From JADLCX01 sp038251595 (lineage in GTDB: Bacteria > Planctomycetota > Phycisphaerae > Phycisphaerales > UBA1924): 7,752 nt of DNA. A program made the position numbers and the translations under genes. Position 1 is the first letter of the stretch, and each line of letters starts with the position of its first letter. The stretch covers positions 1 to 7,752 of the forward strand of contig JBBSBC010000182.1 of NCBI GenBank assembly GCA_038251595.1. Reading direction: 5' to 3'. Below the pieces are notes generated by a model, which had not been told where the DNA came from, ran no database searches, and saw only the letters and a list, made by a program, of their open reading frames with translations. Positions 1 through 5,811 of this stretch are shown here, piece after piece.

Positions 1-281
1 GCCATGACAGCGGGTTTCAGGGGCGATGCGGAGTGTACGAGATCATGGAAGTGACCCCGGAACTGCGGCGCATGATCCATCATGGCGCGGCCAGGCACGA
101 GCTGCGAGAGAAGCTGCAGCAAGCCGGAGTTCTCTCGCTTCGGCAGGAGGGGGTCATCCTTGCGATCGAGGGGCGCACAAGTCTTGAAGAGGTCTTGCGT
201 GTGACGAGCGATGAGAGCGAAGAGCAGCTGGCGACGCGCGCGCCCGGCGGTGGAACGGTCATCCAGAAGGAGGCCGCATGA
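1..281 (+). CDS. gspE: GspE/PilB-type secretion ATPase, C-terminal fragment
   Basis: This is the last 92 residues of a GspE/PilB hexameric ATPase, cut by the left edge; the reading frame begins at base 3. The visible start HDSGFQGRCGVYEIMEV matches the conserved stretch just after the tetracysteine zinc site of GspE (Cys-x-x-Thr/Ser-Gly-Tyr/Phe-x-Gly-Arg-x-Gly-x-Tyr-Glu). The split codon at bases 1-2 (NGC) would fit the last zinc cysteine, but its first base is outside the window. The rest follows the family: ELRRMI, then SLRQEG, then TSLEEVLRVT near residue 65, and an extra tail of about 25 residues. The Walker A and B motifs lie upstream and cannot be checked. In the family, this protein hydrolyses ATP at the cytoplasmic face and drives pseudopilus assembly through GspF. 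The stop overlaps the gspF start as ATGA. GspE and PilB cannot be told apart from this part alone. Confidence 0.9.
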   Translation, partial: HDSGFQGRCGVYEIMEVTPELRRMIHHGAARHELREKLQQAGVLSLRQEGVILAIEGRTSLEEVLRVTSDESEEQLATRAPGGGTVIQKEAA

Positions 282-1552
282 GGATTGCGTATAAGGCGTA
301 CGACCGCGCAGGACGAGAGATTGCCGATGCCATCGAGGCTCCGGGAGTGTCGGAAGCGGATGAGATGCTGCGCAAGCAGGGCTTGTTTGTCACGGAGCTG
401 ATTGAGCGCAACGTGGCGCTGACAGGCCAGACCGCGAAGTCGATCGTGAGTGCCGATGGCGAAGTGGCACCCGCACGCAAGGCGGTTGGTGTTTTTGGTC
501 GAACGGCGCGGCTGAAGGATGTCACGGGGTTCTTCCGACAGTTGTCGGTTCTCGTCGCGACCGGAACGCCGATGGTTGATGCCCTGGCCGCGATTGAGCG
601 CCAGGCATCGGAAGGGAAGTGGCGTGCGACGGTATCGGACATTCGACAACGCGTCGAAGAGGGATCGACCTTTGCGCAGGCGATGGAGCCGCATGGTCGG
701 TACTTCGATGCCGTCTGTCGCAGCCTGATCGCGGCGGGAGAATCGAGCGGCAGGCTGGAAGACATGATGAAGCGGCTGGCGATGCTGACCCGTCAGCAGT
801 TGAAGGTGCGGTCCAACGTTGCGGGAGCGATGGTGTATCCGTGCCTGCTGCTGGTGGTATGTTTCGGGGTGATGGGTGTGATGATGGGCTTTGTGCTGCC
901 TCGTTTCGAGGGGCTGTTCCAATCACTGGGGGCGCCGCTGCCACCGACGACGCGGCTGCTGATGGATGTAAGCAACTTTGTGCGCGGCTATTGGTGGGGT
1001 GTCATCGCGGGAATCGGTGTTGCGGGCTATGGAATCTATTCGTGGTTCATGTCGCGTCCGGGCGTGCTGTGGTGGCATCGGACGGTGCTGAGACTTCCGA
1101 TCTTCGGGCGCGTGGTGCGCAGCTTTGCAACATCACGGGTCACGCGGGTGCTTGGCGTGTTGCTGGAGGGCCGCGTGCCAATGCTCGATGCGCTGAAGCT
1201 GACGCGTGAATCAACCGGCAACAGTTGCTTTGCCGAGCTTGTGCTGAGGGCGGAAGAGGAGGTCACGCGCGGAGGGAACATGTCGAGCGTGCTGGGTGCG
1301 AGTCGGCTGATCAGCCAGTCGGTGACCGAGGCGGTGCGGAGTGGCGAAAAGACCGGGCAGGTCGGGCCGGTGCTCGTCAATCTGGCCGAGTTTATGGATG
1401 AGGATAATGAAGTGATCCTGCGCAGCCTCACGTCGATCATTGAACCGGTGATCCTGATCGTGCTGGGCGTTCTGGTGGGGTTTGTTGCGATCAGCATGTT
1501 CCTGCCGCTGTTTGATCTGGCGACAACGGCCCAATCGGGAGGAGGAGGCTGA
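278..1552 (+). CDS. gspF: GspF/PilC inner-membrane platform protein
   Basis: A complete 424-residue platform protein, of normal family length. The N-terminus (MRIAYKAYDRAGREI) is the usual short beta/alpha start of GspF/PilC. Two homologous T2SSF helical domains follow, at about residues 84-207 and 286-408, each with the typical Glu-x-(S/T)-Gly-x-hydrophobic turn (ESSGRL near 155, EKTGQV near 356). Membrane segments are at about 187-207, 238-258 and 388-409, the classic three. In the family this protein sits in the inner membrane and couples the ATPase to the growing pseudopilus. An AGGAGG Shine-Dalgarno sequence at 268-273 supports the ATG at 278, which overlaps the gspE stop by 4 bases. The Ser-Gly4 tail is encoded by the same bases that form the ribosome binding site of the next gene. 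The family is certain; whether it is GspF or PilC is a naming choice made from the pseudopilins downstream. Confidence 0.95.
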   Translation: MRIAYKAYDRAGREIADAIEAPGVSEADEMLRKQGLFVTELIERNVALTGQTAKSIVSADGEVAPARKAVGVFGRTARLKDVTGFFRQLSVLVATGTPMVDALAAIERQASEGKWRATVSDIRQRVEEGSTFAQAMEPHGRYFDAVCRSLIAAGESSGRLEDMMKRLAMLTRQQLKVRSNVAGAMVYPCLLLVVCFGVMGVMMGFVLPRFEGLFQSLGAPLPPTTRLLMDVSNFVRGYWWGVIAGIGVAGYGIYSWFMSRPGVLWWHRTVLRLPIFGRVVRSFATSRVTRVLGVLLEGRVPMLDALKLTRESTGNSCFAELVLRAEEEVTRGGNMSSVLGASRLISQSVTEAVRSGEKTGQVGPVLVNLAEFMDEDNEVILRSLTSIIEPVILIVLGVLVGFVAISMFLPLFDLATTAQSGGGG

Positions 1553-2625
1553 TGCGATCTACACGATCAAAGCTCTCGGCGATCGGTCTGGCGATCAGTC
1601 CGCGATGGATCAGCGCGGTGCAGGTGCGCCGAGATCGTCATGCGGCGGGGGCGAAACTGGCCGTGGCCGCGAGGCTGCCGCGCCAGCGAACCGCTGTCGA
1701 TCCGACGGCCGATGAGCTGGTTCGCGCGATCGAGGCACTTGAACGTCAGGGGTTCCGTGGTCCGGAGGTCATTCTCTCGACACCATCCGCCAAGTTGCTG
1801 AGTGGTGTTTTTGCTCTGCCGCCGCGATCAAGCGGCGCACCGCTGGATCAGATTGCCAGGAACGAGCTTGCCCGCGCGCACCGGGCGGAGCCTGGTGAGA
1901 TTGAGTGTGGCTGGTGGGAAGTACCGCCTGGTGTGCGTGAGACCGAGGGTTCACAGGTGATTGCGATCGGGTGTCGTCATGCCGACTCGATCGGGCTGGT
2001 GTCGGTCTGCGAAGAGGCGGGGCTCAATGTGCTCGCGCTCGATGCGCCCGGGCCGGCCCTTGCACGCGCGATGCGTCATGCGGTCACACCTTCACCGGCC
2101 TTAACAGGTGTTCTCGAACTTGATTCGGACGGAGCGCACCTGGTGGTGCTTCGCGGCGAGACGATCGTGTATGAGCGAGCGCTTGCCGAGGGCGGGCTGT
2201 CCGCCATTGCTTCGCAGCTCGGCAAGAAGCTTGGCATTGACATCGAGACCGCAGAGTATCTGATCGGGCGTGTCGGGCTTGATATGGAAATCCAGGAACT
2301 TAAGGATGAGTCGGAACTCCTCGATGAGGCACGGGCGATCATCGCCGAGGGTGCCGACCAACTGGCCGTCGAGGTTCGGGCATCGGCTTCGTATGCGGGC
2401 AGGCGCTTCGGTGAGAATGTGGACAGGTTGCTCATTGCGGGTGAAGGAGCATCGATTCCCGGACTGGTGAAGCGTCTGGCAAGGAAGCTCGAGACCGAGG
2501 CCAGAAGCGTCAGCATCGAGGATGTTCTTAATGCTCCGTATCCAGAGGGTGAAATCGCGGTATCGGCGTTTGCGCCACTGGTTCTGGCCACCGGGCTCGC
2601 GCTTCATCAGGAGGGCGCGCGATGA
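1552..2625 (+). CDS. pilM: PilM-like actin-fold assembly protein
   Basis: A 357-residue soluble protein resembling PilM (the cytoplasmic half of GspL), an actin/FtsA-like protein that binds the N-terminal tail of PilN. The match rests on layout: an N-terminal beta hairpin at 10-25 (IGLAISPRWISAVQV), the helical region at 97-112, a second beta hairpin at 187-210, the helix-rich stretch IETAEYLI at 231-238, and LLIAGEGASIPGL at 293-305 with the usual following helix, ending in GLALHQE. Laid against canonical PilM motifs, the key nucleotide-binding residues are changed: Asp-x-Gly of the first loop reads Ala14-Ile-Ser16, Asp-Ile-Gly of the second reads Glu189-Leu-Asp191, and one Gly of the third is Glu298. 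ATP binding is therefore doubtful. The ATG shares one base with the gspF stop (TGATG) and follows GGAGGAGG at 1541-1548. The position directly before a PilN gene strongly supports the call. Confidence 0.82.
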   Translation: MRSTRSKLSAIGLAISPRWISAVQVRRDRHAAGAKLAVAARLPRQRTAVDPTADELVRAIEALERQGFRGPEVILSTPSAKLLSGVFALPPRSSGAPLDQIARNELARAHRAEPGEIECGWWEVPPGVRETEGSQVIAIGCRHADSIGLVSVCEEAGLNVLALDAPGPALARAMRHAVTPSPALTGVLELDSDGAHLVVLRGETIVYERALAEGGLSAIASQLGKKLGIDIETAEYLIGRVGLDMEIQELKDESELLDEARAIIAEGADQLAVEVRASASYAGRRFGENVDRLLIAGEGASIPGLVKRLARKLETEARSVSIEDVLNAPYPEGEIAVSAFAPLVLATGLALHQEGAR

Positions 2626-3278
2626 AGGATTTGAATCTGTTACCGCGCACCATCCGAGAGCGTGCGGCCGTTCGTCGCCGACTGGCGCTCTGGTCGGTTG
2701 TGCTCGGGCTCAGTGCCACCACCCTCACGGCGGGCACAATCGGTGTTCGTCTCATCGGTGGGAAGGAACGCAGCAGGCTTGAGAGCGATGGGGGGCGACT
2801 GGCCGAGCGTGCATCACGGGCCAATGCCGTCTACGCCACTGTGCACCAGCAGGTGATTGAGCACAGCCAGCGGTTGGAAGCGTCGGAGACGGTCGGCGTT
2901 CATCCGAACTGGGCCAAGCTCATGCGTGCGCTCGCGATACTGCGAGGTGATGATATTGTTCTGCGCGCGATTGACGTAACGACTATTGAACAGTCGTTGG
3001 TGCCCAAGCCAGAGCCGGGTCAGAAAGGCAAATCGAGAGCAAAGCCCGTGCGATTCGAGGCGTATTCGCTCGTCATCAAAGGGTACGGTCTGTCGCACAC
3101 CGGGGTTGTTCAGTTCAGCCGTCGTCTGGAAGACCTTGGGCTCATGCGCGATGTGAGCCTGAAAGAGACGCGCGCCGAGCCGCACTTGTCGGTTCCCGCG
3201 GTCTGGTTCGAGCTCGAATGTCGAATGAGCGAGCGAACCGATGGTGATCTCGCGATACACACGGAGATTCAGAATTGA
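2622..3278 (+). CDS. pilN: PilN-like inner-membrane assembly protein
   Basis: A 218-residue single-pass membrane protein. It starts with MKDLNLLP, the hallmark N-terminal motif of PilN that docks into PilM. A basic stretch (RRRLALW) leads into one membrane segment at about 21-43. A short helical region at 45-90 and a periplasmic alpha/beta domain at about 95-203 follow, consistent with the ferredoxin-like fold of PilN (helix WAKLMRALAIL, strand IVLRAIDVT, strand SLVIKGYG, helix VVQFSRRLEDLG, strand FELECRM). A polar, Lys/Pro-rich loop at about 127-143 separates two strands and is probably an exposed insertion. In the family it forms a heterodimer with PilO and passes signals between PilM and the periplasmic parts. 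The ATG overlaps the pilM stop by 4 bases and has a strong AGGAGGG site at 2609-2615. Confidence 0.87.
   Translation: MKDLNLLPRTIRERAAVRRRLALWSVVLGLSATTLTAGTIGVRLIGGKERSRLESDGGRLAERASRANAVYATVHQQVIEHSQRLEASETVGVHPNWAKLMRALAILRGDDIVLRAIDVTTIEQSLVPKPEPGQKGKSRAKPVRFEAYSLVIKGYGLSHTGVVQFSRRLEDLGLMRDVSLKETRAEPHLSVPAVWFELECRMSERTDGDLAIHTEIQN
3263..3266 (+). promoter_or_regulatory. Ribosome binding site supporting the TTG start of the PilO-like gene
   Basis: GGAG lies 8 bases before TTG 3275. No ATG or GTG lies between this site and the membrane segment in that frame, and the TTG overlaps the upstream TGA as TTGA. Both points favour TTG as the true start. Confidence 0.6.
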
Positions 3279-3919
3279 GCAAGGACCAGAGTCTTCAGAG
3301 CCGCATACTGACCATCGACGCCTCGGGGATTTTGGTGCTTGCCGGGCTAGCGTGCGCGGCGTATTTCCTAGGTGCCGCGCCCGTGCTTGATGCACGAGCG
3401 CAGATTGAGGAGCAGCGACAGTTGCTCGAAGCGCAGGCGCACAATGCCGCGGATGTTGAGGGGCGCGTGGTGCAGGAACAGAAAAAGCTGGTCGAACTCA
3501 AGGCGAAGCTTGAGGCGACGGATGTGCCGCTGTTTCCGGCCGCGGAGATAAACAAGAGATTGGAGAAAATCACACGATTGACCGAGACGCACGGCTTGTC
3601 GGTGCAGCAACTCGATCCGGGATTGGCAAAGCTCGATCCGATCTCGGGCAAGTTTACGCTTGTGCCGATCCGGATTGTCGGGGCGGGAAGTTTCTCGGGC
3701 GTCTCAAAGTTTCTTGATGAACTGCTCGCGACCGCGTACCCCGATGTGGAGGTTCGTACGATGTCGTTGAGCGCGGCGGCGGATGCAAACCCTGGCGCGA
3801 CACCGACAGGCCAACCTGATGCAACCTTTGCGATTGATCTGCGTTGGTACGCTGCACCTGCGGCCAATGCGGTGGGTGAGGGCAATGCGGGTTCTGCCGC
3901 TGTTGATACTCGGAAATAG
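3275..3919 (+). CDS. pilO: PilO-like inner-membrane assembly protein
   Basis: A 214-residue single-pass protein with the PilO/GspM layout. It has a short cytoplasmic start, a membrane segment at about 16-35, and a charged coiled coil at about 38-82 rich in Glu, Gln, Lys and Leu. A periplasmic alpha/beta domain at about 90-192 follows (helix AEINKRLEKITRLTETHG, strand FTLVPIRIVGAGSF, helix SGVSKFLDELL, strand VEVRTMSLS, strand FAIDLRWYA). The last 22 residues are low-complexity Ala/Gly/Asn and probably disordered. PilO pairs with PilN through the coiled coil and the ferredoxin-like domains. The start is TTG, overlapping the pilN stop by 4 bases, with GGAG 8 bases upstream. Gene order M-N-O backs the assignment, since sequence conservation in this family is low. 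Confidence 0.83.
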   Translation: MSKDQSLQSRILTIDASGILVLAGLACAAYFLGAAPVLDARAQIEEQRQLLEAQAHNAADVEGRVVQEQKKLVELKAKLEATDVPLFPAAEINKRLEKITRLTETHGLSVQQLDPGLAKLDPISGKFTLVPIRIVGAGSFSGVSKFLDELLATAYPDVEVRTMSLSAAADANPGATPTGQPDATFAIDLRWYAAPAANAVGEGNAGSAAVDTRK

Positions 3920-3968
3920 TGTTGGCTGGCTTGCCATCCCACAACTCGAATTGTGTACTTCTTCCGTA

Positions 3969-4577
3969 ATGCTAAGCAACGAGCGCAAAGTGTTCGGTGG
4001 CGTGCTGGCGTTGGCCCTTGTGGCACTCGCCGTTGATCGCGTTTTTGTCGCGACCGACGGTGCGAGCCCCCTTGGGCCTGCCACGGCAGCCGGCGAAACG
4101 GTCACCCCTGCAGATCTGGGCGAAGCATCGTCTACGCCCGTGATTGCGGCAGCAAAGAAGGCGTCCGGACGCGCCGTGCACGCTGTTCCTGTTGCGAAGC
4201 AGTTTGAGCTGATCAATCCTTATGCCGGCAATGAAGCGGATGGATTCGCTCCGCCTCAGAAATGGCAAACGGCTATCGAACGTGAGATGCTCCGATCACA
4301 GATCAAGCCGAAACCTGTAGTTATCGAGACCAACGCCTTGGTTGACGAGTGGCGCAAGACCAAACGATTCACGGCGGTTGCCAAGTTCAGTGATGGCACA
4401 CAGGCGGTGGTGATCAACGGGCAGTCGGTGAGAGTCGGCGAACAACTCAGCGGCTATACGTTGACAGCCATCAGTACTGGAAAGCAAGCTACGAGCGCAA
4501 AGTTCGCTGATCCTTCGGGAGAGGTCGAGGTTGTCCTGGAACTTCCTTCCATCGACAACCAGACCCGGAGAGAGTGA
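3969..4577 (+). CDS. GspC/PilP/GspB-like single-pass periplasmic protein
   Basis: A 202-residue protein if started at ATG 3969. A short charged start (MLSNERK) precedes a membrane segment at about 8-28. A Ala/Pro/Thr-rich linker to about 75 and a helical patch near 98-112 come next, then a beta-rich C-terminal domain at about 133-193 (FTAVAKFSDGTQAVVINGQSVRVGEQLSGYTLTAI is the region at 134-168). The strand pattern with an Asn-Gly turn, 'v-x-x-G-(E/D)-x-x-x-G-(Y/F)-x-(L/V)-x-x-I', is that of the GspC homology-region/PilP domain and also of T2SS protein B. These proteins link the inner-membrane complex to the secretin. No PDZ domain is present. The start is uncertain: there is no Shine-Dalgarno sequence before 3969, and the frame stays open upstream to an ATG at 3885 that would overlap pilO. 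I chose 3969 because it gives the usual cytoplasm-membrane-linker layout. Confidence 0.7.
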   Translation: MLSNERKVFGGVLALALVALAVDRVFVATDGASPLGPATAAGETVTPADLGEASSTPVIAAAKKASGRAVHAVPVAKQFELINPYAGNEADGFAPPQKWQTAIEREMLRSQIKPKPVVIETNALVDEWRKTKRFTAVAKFSDGTQAVVINGQSVRVGEQLSGYTLTAISTGKQATSAKFADPSGEVEVVLELPSIDNQTRRE

Positions 4578-4594
4578 GCGGTGCTGGCTCCTCG

Positions 4595-4611
4595 GATTGA
4601 AGACCTCAATC
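4595..4611 (+). repeat. Small perfect stem-loop after the GspC/PilP-like gene
   Basis: GATTGA at 4595-4600 and TCAATC at 4606-4611 are perfect complements around a 5-base loop. No run of T follows, so it does not look like a standard intrinsic terminator. It could stabilise the 3' end of the upstream transcript, or be chance. Confidence 0.4.
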
Positions 4612-4652
4612 TCTAGTTAAAACTTGAGTAGGCAGCCAATTTAATCGTCAAT

Positions 4653-4697
4653 CGCGCTCAACCCGGGCCATGCAAGAGGCGATAGACATTGAGCGTG
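4653..4697 (+). repeat. Long-range inverted repeat in the gspG leader
   Basis: CGCTCAA at 4655-4661 is the perfect complement of TTGAGCG at 4689-4695. With a G-T pair and a C-G pair outside, it reaches 4653-4697. It shares bases 4695-4697 with the next hairpin, so the two pairings cannot fully form together. Confidence 0.35.
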
Positions 4698-4714
4698 GCG
4701 GTCGTCTCCGCCGC
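4695..4714 (+). repeat. GC-rich hairpin just before the gspG ribosome binding site
   Basis: GTGGCGG at 4695-4701 pairs with CCGCCGC at 4708-4714 (six Watson-Crick pairs and one G-T) around a 6-base loop. It ends 7 bases before the Shine-Dalgarno sequence, where a hairpin can protect the mRNA end or affect ribosome access. No poly-T follows. Confidence 0.45.
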
Positions 4715-4721
4715 CCACACC

Positions 4722-4726
4722 AGGAG
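4722..4726 (+). promoter_or_regulatory. Ribosome binding site of gspG
   Basis: AGGAG lies 8 bases before ATG 4735, near-ideal spacing, and fixes the gspG start. Confidence 0.8.
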
Positions 4727-4734
4727 CAACTCCG

Positions 4735-5211
4735 ATGTTCAGTATCTCACGAAACAAGAACCGTGCATTTAGCCTGATCGAACTGGTCATCGTCGTCGTG
4801 ATCATCGGAATTATTGCCGCAATCGCGATTCCGCGAATGAGCCGTGGTGCTACTGGTGCCAACGATCATGCGTTGTCGGGCAACCTGGCGGTCCTTCGCA
4901 AGGCGATCGATCTCTATCAGGCCGAGCACGATGGTGTGTACCCGACGGCGGTTGATATCAACAATCAGCTTACGCTGTACACGGATATTGCAGGCGATGC
5001 GCAGCCAGCGAAGGATGCCACGCACATCTATGGCCCTTACCTCCGTGCTATTCCGCCGCTGACCGCTCCAAGCCCGCGCAAGGGCGGCACACTGATCGGC
5101 GCTGCCGATGGTACGAACGTGGGCTGGCTCTATGTGGCGACCGATGGCAAGATCACCGCGAACACCACGACAGAGAAAGACGCTTCCAACAAGTTGTACA
5201 ACACGTATTAA
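4735..5211 (+). CDS. gspG: Major pseudopilin GspG
   Basis: A 158-residue type IV pilin-like protein. The leader is short and basic (MFSISRNKNRA). The prepilin site is Ala11|Phe12-Ser-Leu-Ile-Glu16, with the essential Glu at +5 and a hydrophobic helix through Pro33 (IIAAIAIPRM). A long amphipathic helix follows (NLAVLRKAIDLYQAEHDGVYP), typical of GspG. The C-terminal part has YGPYLRAIPPLTAP at 99-112 and a GWLYVATDGKI strand pair near 130-140, the usual GspG globular end. The residue before the cut is Ala, where Gly is the norm. After processing by a prepilin peptidase (not in this window), it would polymerise into the periplasmic pseudopilus. It has its own leader and a strong ribosome binding site, which fits high expression. 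A type IV pilin role is less likely given the C-terminal pattern. Confidence 0.92.
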   Translation: MFSISRNKNRAFSLIELVIVVVIIGIIAAIAIPRMSRGATGANDHALSGNLAVLRKAIDLYQAEHDGVYPTAVDINNQLTLYTDIAGDAQPAKDATHIYGPYLRAIPPLTAPSPRKGGTLIGAADGTNVGWLYVATDGKITANTTTEKDASNKLYNTY

Positions 5212-5224
5212 TCGCCTATCCCCG

Positions 5225-5324
5225 GGTGTGCCCGATTGGTACTTCCGCGGAGCTCGACAGTGTGCAGTTTCATGATTGAAAACGTCTGCCCGGGCACGCC
5301 AGACTTCTCTGGCGCGCGCCGGGC
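5225..5324 (+). promoter_or_regulatory. Alternative RNA pairings around the gspG-gspH junction
   Basis: Two sets of complementary stretches compete here. Long pairing: GGTGTGCCCG (5225-5234) with CGGGCACGCC (5291-5300), 10 pairs including one G-T, which would enclose both candidate gspH start codons and the GGAG site at 5249-5252. Local pairings: CGGG/CCCG at 5223-5234, and a nested stem of GCCCGG (5288-5293) with CCGGGC (5319-5324) around CGCCAG (5297-5302) with CTGGCG (5309-5314). The complementarity is seen directly; any regulatory effect is inferred, and the region is GC-rich. Confidence 0.4.
5249..5252 (+). promoter_or_regulatory. Ribosome binding site favouring a GTG start for the GspH-like gene
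   Basis: GGAG lies 7 bases before GTG 5260. The next in-frame start, ATG 5272, has no purine-rich site at a normal distance. Confidence 0.5.
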
Positions 5325-5811
5325 GGATGCCCGTTCGTGGAAGCATCACCGTTCGCGGCATCGCGCGTTCTCGCTGTTGGAACTGATCGTGGTGCTGATC
5401 ATCACCTCGGTCATCGCGGGGATGGGTCTGCTGAAGTATTCCGGATCGCTGACCAACTATCGCCTTGATGCCGCTGTCAAGCGGATCATCGCCGATATTC
5501 AGAGTGCGAAGGTGATGGCACGAACGACCAGCAGTGTTCGCGCCATCAAGTTCTATCCTGCCACATCTTCGTACGCGATTCTTTCTCGTGAAGATCTGGC
5601 CCTGAGCCGCGTCGGGACGGTGGTTGAGTTGGCCGCCCAACCTTATCACTCCACGCTCGTGGTGAGCGGGTTGTCAGCCAACATCGTTCGATTCAACGGG
5701 TATGGCGATCCAGATGGTGGCGCCATCATCATCGTAGCAACCGGTGGTCGGAGTAACGCGGTGATACTTGAGGCCACTTCAGGGAGGGTGTATGTTGCCG
5801 GATCGGAGTAG
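5260..5811 (+). CDS. gspH: GspH/FimT-like minor pseudopilin
   Basis: A pseudopilin of 183 residues from GTG 5260, or 179 from ATG 5272. I prefer GTG because GGAG sits 7 bases before it. The prepilin site is Ala36|Phe37-Ser-Leu-Leu-Glu41, with Glu at +5, followed by a hydrophobic helix (LIVVLIITSVIAGMGLL). A helix (LDAAVKRIIADIQSAKVMART) and a beta-rich domain follow. The end, IVRFNGYGDPDGGAIIIVATG...SGRVYV, is the typical GspH/FimT C-terminus. Minor pseudopilins of this kind help prime the pseudopilus and form its tip region. The leader is long (about 31-35 residues) and rich in His and Arg just before the cut site. No start codon exists between 5275 and the helix in this frame, so the long leader is real in either case. 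The gene overlaps the next one by 20 bases. Confidence 0.83.
   Translation: MCSFMIENVCPGTPDFSGARRADARSWKHHRSRHRAFSLLELIVVLIITSVIAGMGLLKYSGSLTNYRLDAAVKRIIADIQSAKVMARTTSSVRAIKFYPATSSYAILSREDLALSRVGTVVELAAQPYHSTLVVSGLSANIVRFNGYGDPDGGAIIIVATGGRSNAVILEATSGRVYVAGSE

Larger units (their letters stand above)
4578..4734 (+). promoter_or_regulatory. Non-coding leader of gspG, possible separate promoter
   Basis: This 157-base gap is the only sizeable break in an otherwise overlapping operon, and it sits just before the major pseudopilin, the subunit needed in greatest amount. It holds an AT-rich patch at about 4612-4650, unlike its surroundings, and several inverted repeats. I could not find a convincing pair of -35 and -10 boxes: TTGAAG at 4597-4602 with TAAAAC at 4618-4623 is spaced only 15 bases. 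The promoter role is an inference from position. Confidence 0.35.

Noticed and set aside
80..922. Open frame of 280 codons on the - strand opposite the gspE end and gspF
   Set aside because: It is low-complexity His/Arg/Gln-rich, resembles no family I know, and lies fully opposite well-supported genes; GC-rich codon use produces such open frames.
619..1209. Open frame of 196 codons on the + strand inside gspF
   Set aside because: It is out of frame with a confident GspF, has Gly/Arg/Ala-rich composition, and shows no motif.
3295..4026. Open frame of 243 codons on the - strand opposite pilO
   Set aside because: The Ser/Ala/Cys-rich composition is that of an antisense shadow of an Ala/Glu-rich coiled-coil gene.
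4595..4622. Stem-loop followed by TTAAAA as a rho-independent terminator
   Set aside because: The stem is only 6 pairs with low GC, and no run of T follows on the + strand.
4624..4645. TTGAGT and TTTAAT as a -35/-10 promoter pair
   Set aside because: The spacing is only 10 bases, too short for a sigma-70 type promoter.
4747..5649. Open frame of 300 codons on the - strand across gspG, the gap and gspH
   Set aside because: Its length and crossing of the gap drew attention, but the product is Arg/Asp/His-rich with no recognisable domain, and both strongly supported pseudopilins lie opposite.
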